Source: Xanthoparmelia taractica
Taxonomy: Eukaryota; Ascomycota; Lecanoromycetes; Lecanorales; Parmeliaceae
DNA length: 44,016 nucleotides
NCBI GenBank assembly: GCA_033085395.1
Contig: JANQBS010000295.1
Location: 1 to 44,016 of the forward strand
Reading direction: 5' to 3'
The notes below the pieces were generated by a model. That model searched no databases, was not told the origin of the DNA, and was given only the letters and a program-made list of their open reading frames with translations. The position numbers and the translations under genes were made by a program. Position 1 is the stretch's first letter. Each line of letters starts with the position of its first letter. Shown one piece after another: positions 24,846 to 35,755 of the stretch.

Positions 24846-24898
24846 ACTAAGCTAAATATATACTAATTTCCTAGTAGATCTCCGATTGGCGACCCTAT
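24846..24898 (+). repeat. 3' LTR of Gypsy I, second part
   Basis: Continuation of the LTR interrupted by F. It reads actaagctaaatatatacta and then tagatctcc, a RIP-degraded version of the core ggctaggccaaatttgtatt...cagatctcc in F and G (minus strand). It is cut off at 24898 by Copia D. Confidence 0.7.
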
Positions 24899-25019
24899 CA
24901 AAATTCGGGTCACGTGACTAGGTCACGTAATACGCTAAGGTGTATCTTCTAATCTCGCTTTTCTAGCTAGTACTTCTTAGTTAATAAAACTACTACGTAT
25001 TCTACTCTACATATTAATA
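24899..25019 (+). repeat. 5' LTR of Copia D
   Basis: 121 bp with the palindrome gggtcacgtgac followed by taggtcacgtaata. It is the plus-strand counterpart of the Copia A LTRs. It is followed by gattataagctcgaac, the shared primer-binding site. Confidence 0.8.
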
Positions 25020-25020
25020 G

Positions 25021-25875
25021 ATTATAAGCTCGAACTATACTCGATAATAATCTAATTATATTATAATTTATCACTATTATAATAACTATTTAATATCTAT
25101 CGCGATTATTTGATATTTTTTTATCGTAGATATTTTTATCTTAAAATAATTATTTAGAATCTAAATAATTAAAATTCGCTATTAATTTAAGAATTAAGAT
25201 TTATCGCTTAGCGCTTTCTCGCGGCTATTATCTTAAAATCGATAATATCGGGTCTCGCTAAGCGATTAATGAAAATTATATATTCGCTAAAGTCTTTAAA
25301 ATATTATGAGTTTCTCTATATAAAATACGCTAAATAAAGAGAAATACGCTCTTATTTATTATATTAAAATATTAAATTAAATAATAAGTCTCTAGACTTT
25401 AAAATCTAAAATTAATTATATAATACTCGCTATAATAATTAGAAATTAATTATTTTAACTATTATAAATAAAGATTAAATTTAAACGAGCTGAGAAGAAA
25501 AAGAGTAAACGAGCTTAATTATTATCTTAATACTTACTAATAGATATGAAATAGCGACTTAACTTTTCTAATTTTTATTAATAAAAATAAAAATAAAAAT
25601 AAATAAATTTTAGAGTAAAGATATTTAATTTTTTTACTTTTTATTAAAAACTATAATAAAAGATAAATAAACTAAATCTCGTCGTTATAGAGATAAGAAA
25701 CTCTTGAAAATATATAAGCGATCTCGGGAGAAAGAGAAATATAATTAAGCGAAAATTAATAGTAAATATTTAAAATATATATTATAATTCTCGAGTTAAA
25801 ATAGTTAGAATAGTTATAATTAGAATAATAATATAATTAATATAATATAAATAGAGAAGAGTCTTTGAGATTTAT
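25021..25875 (+). pseudogene. Copia D pre-gag coding remnant with basic motif
   Basis: The plus frame from 25021 is the same phase as in Copia A and reaches KIKFKRAEKKKSKRA at 25471-25515. Upstream, TLNKEKYALIYYIKILN aligns codon by codon with TLNKEKYILIYYIKILN in Copia A. The encoded region lies before gag and has no domain I recognise. The basic run suggests nucleic-acid binding or nuclear import, which is inference. It is broken by RIP stops and truncated by Copia E. Confidence 0.55.
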
Positions 25876-25900
25876 ATTAAAATATAGTAAGTATACCGAG

Positions 25901-26038
25901 TGCTTGGCACTAACTAATTAGGGTCACGTGACATGGACCACGTGTCCTAATCTGTAGGGTTCACTTGTACTCGTATATAGTCTTGCGTAATGCTATATTC
26001 TAGATAGTTAATTAAGTATTCTTTTACTTATTTTGATA
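25901..26038 (+). repeat. 5' LTR of Copia E (start approximate)
   Basis: It contains gggtcacgtgacatggacc and ccacgtgtcc, related to the A-family LTR start, and ends at ttttgata just before the primer-binding site ggttataagctcgac (26039-26053). The left boundary is uncertain: TG occurs at 25901, and A-family homology of Copia D ends near 25876. This LTR is less RIP-mutated than its interior. No second LTR is in the window. Confidence 0.6.
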
Positions 26039-26053
26039 GGTTATAAGCTCGAC
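26039..26053 (+). other. Primer-binding site of Copia E
   Basis: ggttataagctcgac directly follows the LTR. It is one RIP-type change from ggttatgagctcgac, complementary to the anticodon arm of initiator tRNA-Met. The same site occurs in Copia A and D next to a different LTR. Confidence 0.62.
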
Positions 26054-26484
26054 TTCGTAGAGTATTTATTCTAGATCTATATCGATAGAATAGCTATAGA
26101 CTAACTAAAATATTAGCCTAATATAGTCTATCTTTATAATAAACTACTATTCTTTACTTATAAGATTACGATCTTCGATAGATAAGTAAGCTTATTATAT
26201 AATAATCTTTAAATCTATTATAGTCTTAATTTTAGAATATAATAAAGATTATTAAACGATTATAAGTAAAATAATAACTTAACGTCTATCTAATTAATAA
26301 ATACGCTATTCGCTAATAGATCTCTAAGATAATACTAGCTTCTTAAAAAGAATACTAATACTACGTAGAGTTTTTATTATTATTACTAACGTCGTTACGA
26401 TATTCTTTAAAATAGAAACGTCTTACTAAGTGTCTTCTTAGTACTTATATTAAGTCTATAATAACGTTAATAATATATTCTAAC
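26042..26484 (+). pseudogene. Copia E coding remnant, part 1 (pre-gag)
   Basis: The plus-strand frame starting at 26042 contains only TAA/TAG stops up to the insertion of Gypsy H at 26485. It continues in the same phase at 34016. It reads for example YKLDFVEYLF near the start and LTSI, stop, LINTLFANRSLR near 26290. I recognise no domain in this part. It corresponds in position to the pre-gag region of Copia A. Confidence 0.5.
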
Positions 26485-26640
26485 TGTAATAGCAATGAGT
26501 GTAAGGTCAGTTGAGTGTGTCTAATTCTTGATTATTCTAAGTTGGAAAATTCTATCTAAATCAGTCAGCCTGCCAAGCAGCCGGCAAAGCACTTGCCTTA
26601 GCCGATTTCTCGATAGGCTTGGCAAGTGCATTTTATGACA
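26485..26640 (-). repeat. 3' LTR of Gypsy H
   Basis: 156 bp. It contains a GC-rich core with an inverted repeat, gcacttgcc paired with ggcaagtgc, that is identical in the other LTR and free of RIP changes. Confidence 0.9.
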
Positions 26641-27174
26641 GCATTCGCCGAAATAGAAGAAAAAGCGAGCGGCCTCGCTTGCTATATATATATCAAAATT
26701 ATACCTAAAGTATATAGAAAAACTCTGTCGATCAAGTAATGTGATAATAGCGTGGTAGTATACTGAAATTGACGGGAAGTTAGTGATAGTAAGATCCTCT
26801 CGATAATAATAATGTCTTTTCGACGATCAATCATATAGTTAGAATATTAGTTAGCAGTCAAACAACAATAATCACAACAACAGTCACAATGCAATTAATC
26901 CTTTATGCCATAAAATAACGATCGTGTATTATTATCTCCAATCACACAAACGTTACCAAGTAAAGGAAAGTTATTCTTAATCGATAATATTTGTTATACG
27001 CTTAAATATAAGAGAATTAAGTAAATATAATATAAGTGTTGTAATAAAGTAGCAACATTATACTTTTTAAGACGATCTCTTCTTTTTGTGAGCAAGTTGA
27101 AAGACGGAGATAAGATTACAGAAGTAAGTGTAATAGCTCGAATTCTAGCTACTTTCTTCTTAGATTTCTTAATT
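26641..27174 (-). other. 3' untranslated region of Gypsy H
   Basis: Non-coding DNA between chromodomain and 3' LTR. Near the LTR (26663-26680) it holds the hairpin aagcgagcggcctcgctt, with arms aagcgag and ctcgctt. The stretch 26640-27000 keeps many CA dinucleotides and is less mutated than the coding region. Confidence 0.6.
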
Positions 27175-30100
27175 AACTTAGAAGCATTATTAAGATCTTT
27201 AATATTATATCACTAATCGTATTTAGAATCATATTTCTTTTATCTCACTAAGTATTCTATAGCTAAATTACGTTCTTTCTTAATAATTCGTTTATTAAGA
27301 AATCGTTCGATTTCTAAATTAATAGTATTATTATTATTAATAGAGATAGACGAGATATATTAAGGTCGAGGGCGTTAAAAAGAATCGTTCTCTGGCGTAG
27401 AATAAGACTTTAATGATACTATCGTAAAAATAGAATAAACTCTTTATTTTATAAAAATAGCAAGTTTATAAATAAATCTATCTACTCTATTTACTATCTA
27501 AAAAGAATCGATATATTATTATATTAATTTATTAATAATATTAAGAATAGAGAAGATCTTAGAATCTTTATATAATCAAAGAAATATCTATTCTTTTATT
27601 CTAAGAAATATTAATTAATACTTTCTTCTATAATAAAATTTATTAAATATTTAAATAAAATCGATAATATCTTTAATTATAATTCGTGTAGAGACGTAAT
27701 CGATTTTAACTAATAAACGAAGTAATATTTAAGATCTATTTAAAGTAAAATTATAAATCACTTCGCTCGACGTAATCTTAAAGAAAACGAAGTTATTTAA
27801 GAAGATTTATATTTATAATAGCACTTTCGATTATAAAGAAGATCTATTAACAATATATACGAAGTATCTTAATGCTATCTTAGCAGTCTAATTAATACGT
27901 TCGCTCGTATTATTAATCTACGAATAATAGACTATCGAATAAAATAAAGAAATCTTTTATAATTTAAAAAGCGATTCTTAAAGCTTCGAAAGAAATTTTC
28001 TATCTCGATCGCTAATAATAATTTTTAAGATTTTTTAATTAATAATATTAAGTCGATTTAGAAGTGCTTTTATCTAATTAGATACTTTTTAAGTTAATTT
28101 ATTAAAAATTAATTAAATAGCTTTTATAAACCTATAGATAATAAATACAATTTAATTTAATTTATAATTTAATAGAGATAATATTAAAATAAAGTTAATA
28201 ATTAGAGTATAAAAAGACACGGGCGAAGATAAGATTAATTACAAACTATCGTAAGATGCGTATCTTCTTATCTATAACACTAAACACTTTAAATAATATC
28301 GAATAAAATCTCGTAAGTATTTTATAATTTTATAAATATATTAAAATAAAGTAACGATTTTATAGTATCTCTAAAAGTTAGAATACTCTTTTTTATATAT
28401 TAAAATAAGAATATACTTTATTAGCAAAAAGGGAATATAAAGTCGTTATTAAATAGTAATTCTATTAACATAAAAGATAAGATCTCGCTAAAGACCTTAC
28501 TATTCTTAAATTTACTATTGCTATTCTTATTATTAATTTCCTTCCGATCGAGGCGAAAAATAGGAATTAGCATTAATAGCAAAGAGATGCTTTCTCCGCA
28601 CGAAAGATAAAGAAGCTATGTCCTCGCTAAGATTATTATTAATATCGAGCTATATAAAAATCCTTTTTTAATAATTATCTTCTTAATAGCCTTAAATACA
28701 CTTCTTATGAAATAAAGTATTTATTTCTATTAAACTTACAATATAGAGAGTATTTAATTCCGAGTAATAATAAGATAGCTTATTTTTATTTAGACTTATA
28801 AGCCTTAAAAGAGCATTAAAGATAATATACTCTTTATTAGATTTATAAGAGATAATTAGATTAAACTATCTTAAGAATTAAGTAGCTCGAATTAAACGAA
28901 TATTTATTCGCATTATTAACATAATTAAAATAATCGAATTTTGCTTTATAATATTAATAATAATAGAATAATAGATCTATATTCTCATAAAATACTTTAA
29001 AGACTTAATTATATATCTTATTTTCTTTAGATATCAAATAAGATTAGTAATCATTAATTTCATAGACTAATAAATTCTTTCCACTATAATTAGAAGTCTT
29101 AATAAAAAAAGAATAGACTCCATCTTTATACGAGAAAACTATTTATTTTTACTTTTATTTACTTTAATATAAAAGACTATCGTCTCGAAATTAAACTCCT
29201 TTAAGATATTTAAGTTAATCTATAAAATTTAAATATTATTAAAATATATTAGAATAATTAATTAAAATAATACTTTTTAAAGAAGTTAAAAAGAAGTTAA
29301 TTACTTCTTTAAAGCTATAAATAGTCTTATTTTAGAAGAATATTATTTTCGCTAACGTTTAAAGTTCGATACTTTCTTAAGAAGTAATATTTTAAGCTTC
29401 TATAAGAGCTATATTAATTATATATAAAAATAAATATATTAATAGAGATAATTAATTAATCTTAAGTAGCGTTCGAGTTCTCTTAAAATACTAAGATATT
29501 ATAAATTCGAAATAGCTTTAAGCTTATTTTTTAAAGAAATTAAATTAAAAGAAATAACTTTCTTATCTAATAAATTAATATTTAAATATCTTAAAAAGAC
29601 TTTTATTAAAGAAATAATAAGATTAAATCTCACGAAAAGTTTAAATAATTAACGAAGATCTTATAAATACTATTAAAATATTTTAATACTCGTAATTATA
29701 TTATTAACGTAGACTTTTACGTTAAGAATATATCGTAAGATTTCATTAATTTGACGTTAAATATAAGCAATTAAATTTATATAATTCATAATTAAAATAT
29801 TAAAAATTTCTTAATTTCTATAACTTATAATAGTCTATATATAGCGATAATTTAAATATATTCGCTATTAATAGAAAAACGAGATAATATCGATTACTAA
29901 GATAAAATTATAATTAATTAATATCTCAATTATATTTTATTGAAGAGATATTAAATATATATCTCTAAGTAATAAGTTATTTAAACCTCAAATATTAATA
30001 ATCGATCTTTTCTTAATAATATTATTAGATAATATTTTCTATATAACGAATATCGAATAGAAGAAGAATATAAAATCTTTAATTTATTTAAGTCTTCTCT

Positions 30101-31000
30101 ATTTATATAGCTTATTAAAGACTTTATTAATTATTTCTCGATCTCGTATACTTAAGAAATAGATTTTAATTTTTTTATTAATCTTAATTTATTAGTTATC
30201 TCTTAGTAAAAGCTTTATTTATTTCTTCTCTAATACTTTAATAAAGTTAATATTTTATGAGATCTATATGAATTCGTTAACTAGATCGACAAATGTAGTT
30301 CTAATCTATATATTCTCGAAAATTATAACTTTATTTAATAGCTTAATTTCTTTAGCTAATAAAAAAGTTAATTAATTTAAGCTTAAATCTCTATTTAAAT
30401 TTATAGCTATTTTCGTTAAGACGAATTTAAATTCGATATTAATTTAAAAACAATTTTCGTAAATTATTTCGAGAATATTTTTAAGTCTTAATTTTCTTGA
30501 GATTTAAATAAATATATTAGACTTATTTTAAATTAGAATTCTAGTTATTATATAATTAATCAAATAAGCGAATATTATTAAATTCGTCTATACTATTAGC
30601 TTAAATAAGAAATTACGATTATTAGATAAATTAATTTCTTTGATTAATAGAATTATCTCGCTATGCGAAGGCACGAAAATAAATAATTTAATATAGATCT
30701 TTCTTTAAATAAACTCGTCTCGAGATTAAGTAATAATATTAATCGTAGTGATATAACTATTAATTCTTACTTTCTTATTAATTATATTAATAATAATTTC
30801 TTCGAGCCCGATAATATTATTTTTAATAAGCATTTTAATAGGTAAATTATTAATAATATATAATTCCCTACGTAAATATATAAGCACTTATTAATCTTAA
30901 ATATTAATTTCAAAAAGATAGATATCTTAAATAATATACTTCGAAGTCTCGTGCTTAAAAGTATCAACTTTATATACTCGCAAAGATGTTATTATTTTAA
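27175..31000 (-). pseudogene. Gypsy H pol remnant (protease, RT, RNase H, integrase, chromodomain)
   Basis: Protease: LYIINNLPIKMLIKNNII and then INKKVRINSYITTI at about 30740-30880 match the pattern LIGNDIIGPE...NKKARISSC. RT: the YVDD box is now YVNN at 29694-29711, with RQINEILRYILNVKVYVNN before it and FLRYLNINLLDKKVISF after it. Integrase: the YHPQTDGxSERTNQ region at about 27870-27925 keeps SERTN. Chromodomain: NLEIERFLNKRIIKKERNL, EYLVR, stop, KKYDSKYD, YNIKDLNNASKLIK at 27175-27322. Chromodomains bind methylated histone H3 tails and steer integration. Mutated catalytic residues and stops show it is inactive. Confidence 0.78.
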
Positions 31001-31604
31001 AAATAACGACATTTAAACACTATTAAGAATATTATAATATATCTATTAAACTTATATTATATTCGATATTAGTATAAATCTTATTCTCTTAATTAATAGA
31101 ATCGAGCTTAATCTTAATTATAACGTAAGTTCAACTTCGAAAAGTAAAATTATTTCTCAAATCTTAATTAAAAGCAGTGGATTTAATAATCTTTAATTAC
31201 TTATCAACGAAAGACTTTATAAGTTATTTATCAATAAAGTTAGAAGACACTACTTTATTAATATAAACGTGCTTTTCAAAACAAATATGCAAATACTTAT
31301 ACAATTTAATCTTAAATAAGAAGGATTCTTAATAGTTTCGATAGTAGGTTTCGATTCTCATAAAGTCAGCAAACTAATTATTATTTGACTGTGTAGGAAG
31401 CTTATTAGAATTAGCATAATATATCTTATTTTTATACTAATCTTCGCTTATAAAGTAAGAGTGTTCGATATTAATATTTTCTTTTTAATAATCCGAATTA
31501 GTTTATTCGCTATATTTTAACTTAGTATTTTCGCTAATAATAGAGATTTAATAAGTAGCTGCTTTTAAACGATTTGGAGTATTAAATTAAGACCTTTAAT
31601 TGCT

Positions 31605-31676
31605 TTGCTAAAAATCTTAAGTTAATCTTGAAAAAAGGTTTTGCTAAAAATCTTAAGTTAATATTGATCTTAAAGG
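31605..31676. repeat. 36-bp tandem duplication, 2 copies
   Basis: Units start with ttgctaaaaatcttaagtta at 31605 and 31641. The period is a multiple of three, so the duplication is in frame, inside the gag region of Gypsy H. Confidence 0.85.
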
Positions 31677-32882
31677 AAATTGCGGTTAACTATTAAATGA
31701 AGATCGATTCGAGATCGAATTTGATACGTTTGGAGCGACGATTTATAGGGGCTAACGAGGCTAAGCGTTTTGCTGATAAGCGTTTTGCTGTGAATTCGAA
31801 TAAGCATTTTGATCATTAAATTAACGGGGAAATAACTACGTTAATTAAGCGTTTTAATTTTTATATTAATTATTAATTTGACGAGATAATTAAAAGTAAG
31901 GTCGCTAATATTAATTATTAGGATCTACACTTTGCTAAGACCGAAATAAAAATTGCTAAGAGAATTGCTACTATGCACGAGATTGATATTAATTAGAAAT
32001 ATCTCTATTACTATTACTTCGATTTTAAGAAGAACGATTCTAAGAAGACCTCGTAAAGGCATTCCCCGAAGAAGAAAATTCATATATTCTCGAATTATAT
32101 TTACTTATATAGATTCATTAATTATACTTAAGGTCATCTATCTCCTTAAGAAAATTATATAAAATAATTTAATTCTTTAATCTTCTTAAGTCACGCCTTA
32201 GCTTAGTATTTAAATTATTATAGATTATACCAAGCTAATTTTTGATACTAATTAAATCGATATTCTTCGAAGCACGTAAGATCTTTTATATATATTATTA
32301 AGGCTTTCTTTTACTAATAGCATCTCTTAAGATATATCTTTTCTTTAATAACGAATTAATTATTATATTAATATATATCTTAAATCGTTCGATTAATATT
32401 CTCTATCACTTATTTAATTTATTCTTAAGCTTTATTAAACGCTTATTATTATTAGAAAGCTCGCTTAATTATTACTTTAAAGCAGGCCCCTTAAAATAAG
32501 TCCAGAGATTTATATAAATTAGCTTATCACCCTTAATACTAGCTATATTATAAGTATACTCTAGAAATAAATCTATATCCCGAAAATAGATCTCTTTTAA
32601 TATATACTTTATTGAAGAAGCATCGAAAGTTATCGACTTATTCTTATATATCGAGTTAAAGAATCTTATATTACTAGTATTTTATTTACTAATCGATGTA
32701 GTTCCTACTATAGTATTAATATTATTCTATTCTAACGGTCCTCGCTTATTAGACGGTCTAGATACACTATAAAGAATGTCTTATAAAGTAGTTTATTATT
32801 GCTATAAGAAGTCGATATTCTATTAATTAATCTCGTTATTTTCAGTCATATTAAAATTATTTGAAATATCTCTAGAAGTAGA

Positions 32883-32930
32883 ATTTATACTTAAGTTTAA
32901 AGTGAGATTTATACTTAAGTTTAAAGTAGA
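32883..32930. repeat. 24-bp tandem duplication, 2 copies
   Basis: Units start with atttatacttaagtttaaag at 32883 and 32907, in the gag region of Gypsy H. The period is a multiple of three. Confidence 0.88.
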
Positions 32931-33299
32931 ATTCGATATAGAGTTCGAATTAATTGAATTATTAGAGTTAGAGTCAATAATGAGAGAATTTTTAATAGAA
33001 GAATTATTAATAATAGAACTTCTTAAAAATAAAGAATAAGATATATCGCCAGTAGAAGAAGATTTCCTCAGTCTTCTTAATAACTAGATATTAGTCTTAA
33101 ATCTAGTTAGAGTAGCCTTAAAAATTAATTAATTAAGTGCTCAGCTAATAGACTAATTTAATAACTCAATAGATATAGAACGAGCTCTTACACGTGCGTC
33201 ACGAGCTAATAAAGCTACTTCTCTTGTAATCTCTAAAGACCTAAAATTAACTCTAACGATATCGATAATAAATTACTTAATATCGTCGATAGCGAGACT

Positions 33300-33858
33300 A
33301 ATAAAAGCGTGATCGCAATAAAGAAATTCGTCTATTTAAAAGATTAAAATAATAGTATCTCGAGAGATAGAATTTAGAGCTAACGAAGTCAGAATAACAA
33401 TAATCTTCTTAATAACGAAGAAGTAGTATTACATTAATAAGAAAAGATATTTCATTAACATAAAGTATATGCAATCAAACAATATAATATTTCTTTTTCT
33501 TTTTATTTAATTATAGTAAAGATAGTAGTAAAGATAATAAGATAAGTGGCTCAAAAGGGGCGGTAGTTATCTACAGTAGCAGCAATACGATAATGCAGCA
33601 ATAATAAGTAAGCTACAGCAATAATAGTGATAATAGTGAGTATGAGGGAGATAAATTTGATGACTCAGTGAGATTTTGACCGTTCGAGTAAGAATTCCAA
33701 TAATTTTATATGCGAATCTCACTAGATAGAATACAGTTCTCTACGAAGAAGAGAAGAATTATCTCAACGAATACAACAAGTACTAATTAAGCAGATAAAG
33801 CAATAATGAAGAATCTCCTGGAATAGCTATAATAGCTATTTAGGCGTTGCTATTATAC
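33300..33858 (-). other. 5' leader and primer-binding site of Gypsy H
   Basis: Non-coding leader. The edge at 33843-33856, gcgttgctattata, is the RIP-altered complement of a tggtagcaacgc primer-binding site like that of G. The region 33540-33780 keeps many CA dinucleotides. No gene is seen. Confidence 0.55.
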
Positions 33859-34010
33859 TGTAATAGCAATAAGTATAAGGTTAGTTGAGTCTATCTAATT
33901 CTTGATTATTCTAAGTTGAAAAATTCTAAGTTAGCCAGCCTGCCAAGCAGCCGGCAAAGCACTTGCCTTAGCCGATTTCTCGATAGGCTTGGCAAGTGCA
34001 TTTCGTGATA
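33859..34010 (-). repeat. 5' LTR of Gypsy H
   Basis: 152 bp. The core with cagcctgccaagcagccgg and the gcacttgcc/ggcaagtgc arms is identical to the left LTR. The final CA has become TA. Confidence 0.9.
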
Positions 34011-34015
34011 CTAAC

Positions 34016-34194
34016 TCGTAGTATAGCTATCGTAACTCTTCGAACGATTTACTATTTATTTAAACTTATTATATTAAATTTAATTATCGAAGTAACTTTA
34101 CGCTAATAATTAAAATTTTCCATAGATCTCTCTATAGACCCTATCGAATATATTTCGAATTAATAATTTATTATTACGATCCATAAACATCGAT
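34016..34194 (+). pseudogene. Copia E coding remnant, part 2
   Basis: This 179-bp piece lies between the H and G insertions. It continues the phase of part 1: the split codon ac/t joins 26483-26484 to 34016. The frame runs without any stop other than TAA (read as Gln) to 34194. Residues include SIAIVTLRTIYYLFKL and FSIDLSIDPIEYIS. I recognise no domain. Its intact phase is good evidence that H and G are later insertions. Confidence 0.55.
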
Positions 34195-34365
34195 TGTCAT
34201 GGAAAAGGTCTGGGATTGATAGTTGAAAAGTCTGTGGAATTCTAAGGGCCGCAGGGCGGAGATCATGCTGAGAAACTAATACAAATTTGGCCTAGCCTCC
34301 CCGATCTTCTCGGAATGTTCTTTCCCGGAATGCCTTTGGCATTGATATATAGGAAAATCGTGACA
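34195..34365 (-). repeat. 3' LTR of Gypsy G
   Basis: 171 bp. The core ctaagggccgcag...aatacaaatttggcctagcc is shared with F and with the right LTR and is nearly RIP-free. Relative to F it has an extra ttctttcccgga segment. Confidence 0.9.
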
Positions 34366-34844
34366 ATATTCCACAACAACAAGAAAAACAAGCGACCTCG
34401 CTTGCTTATTAACTTGTGATATTGGCGGCAAACTGCTAGAAGACTGATGATAGTAAGGTCAAATTGGCGGCTGAAAGCATATAGTGTAGGAATAATTAGA
34501 ATACCACAACAACAATATAAATATTACAATTATTGATTGATATCTCCCTTCAATAATCATATAAATGCTATCAAGTTAAGGGAAATTGTATTCTCGGTCG
34601 ATAAAACTTGTTGAGTTATTTGAATATAGCGATGAGATAATAGGTGTAGTGTGAGTGTTATGAGAATGTGATATTTTGCTATGATATTGAGTGTGATTTT
34701 CGAATACTGTTGGCATTAGTGGCGAGATATTCGGCTTACAAATCCTTTTGTTGAGTTAGATAATTATGTTTTTTGGGCTTGCGAGATATCGTAAATCAAA
34801 CGATATTAGCGATAGCGATTGTATTCTTATATTGGCGTATTAAG
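34366..34844 (-). other. 3' untranslated region of Gypsy G
   Basis: Non-coding and collinear with 17815-18317 of F. It contains the palindrome aagcgacctcgctt at 34390-34403. It is less mutated than F here (more CA dinucleotides). Confidence 0.6.
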
Positions 34845-35755
34845 TTATTAGAGTTCGTGAGATCTTTGGCGTTATATTATTGATTATATTTAGGTTCGTA
34901 TCCCAATCATCTGATGAGATATTACGTGGTAAGGCCTCTATCTTTTCGAATAAGTCGCTTATTAAGGATTCGCTCTACTTCTTAAAACTTGTACTTATTA
35001 ATATCTTCTTTCATATATATACTATCTAGCTAGTTAGAAATAAAACGATTATATAAGTTAGAGTCAAAAGTAGGGGTAGACTTTAGTTAAATAATGCTAA
35101 AAATCGAATATATATTTTAATACCCTGAGATAGCTAATTTATAGACCTATTTATCGATCTTCTATAGTATTTCAAAAGAATCGATATATTACTAAGATAG
35201 CTTAATAATAATAACAGTAGTGATAGAAATAAAATAGTCTTTATGTAGTTATAAATAAGTCTAATCGCTCTGCTTAAGAAATATTAATTAATATTTTCTA
35301 TTATAGTAATATTTTTCATTTATCTAAGCAAATAAAATAACATTAGCTATCTAAATACAAGTAATAATAGACTATAATAGAGATGTAGTAACTTCTCTAA
35401 GCAGATCAAGTAACCTATTAAATTGAAATTTGTAAGCTAGTTCGTTGAAGATTTTATTATTAATTATAATTGAGATCGAGTTATTAAGTAAAGCTTATAT
35501 TCGTGAGAGAACTAATAACTAAAGAGCGAGATTCTATATAATGTGTAAATAGAATCGTAATGCTATCTCTACTATTTAATTAATTCTCTCGCTACTTTTA
35601 TTCGTCTAAGAATAATAGATAATCGAGTAAAATAAGTTTATTTCGAGCTTCTTAAAGAGCTTCGATTAAAGCTTAGAAAGAAACTTTCTATCACGATTCG
35701 TGAGCAAAACTCTTAAAATTTCTTAGTTTATAATATTAAGTCTATTAAGTAATGT

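Larger units (their letters stand above)
24899..25880 (+). mobile_element. Copia D, 5' fragment of the A family
   Basis: It consists of an LTR at 24899-25019, a primer-binding site at 25020-25035 and about 850 bp of the pre-gag region, collinear with the minus strand of Copia A from 8164 to about 6920. Homology stops at about 25876, where Copia E begins. It lacks the 277-bp TIR element present in A and so supplies the empty site at 25713-25720. Confidence 0.78.
31000..33300 (-). pseudogene. Gypsy H gag region remnant
   Basis: By position this is gag, between protease and leader on the minus strand. I cannot point to a clear gag motif as in F and G, so the call rests on element structure. It includes a 36-bp tandem duplication (31605-31676) and a 24-bp one (32883-32930). 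The part at 31560-31980 is richer in G and C than its surroundings. Open frames here on the plus strand, such as 31953-32162, are probably shadows. Confidence 0.45.
26485..34010 (-). mobile_element. Ty3/Gypsy chromodomain element H, complete, inserted in Copia E
   Basis: A full-length minus-strand element of 7526 bp with LTRs at 26485-26640 and 33859-34010, ends tgtaatag...tgaca, and target duplication ctaac (26480-26484 and 34011-34015). Coding order on the minus strand is gag, protease, RT, RNase H, integrase, chromodomain. The LTR is unlike that of F and G, so it is a second family. Removing it restores the Copia E reading frame. The interior is strongly RIP-mutated. Confidence 0.9.

Noticed and set aside
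30782..30967. 61-codon minus-strand open frame in Gypsy H
   Set aside because: The protease signature of H is in a different minus-strand frame over the same bases, so this frame is a shadow.
31953..32162. 69-codon plus-strand open frame with Arg-rich sequence in Gypsy H
   Set aside because: It is antisense to the element's gene order and shows no conservation with F or G.
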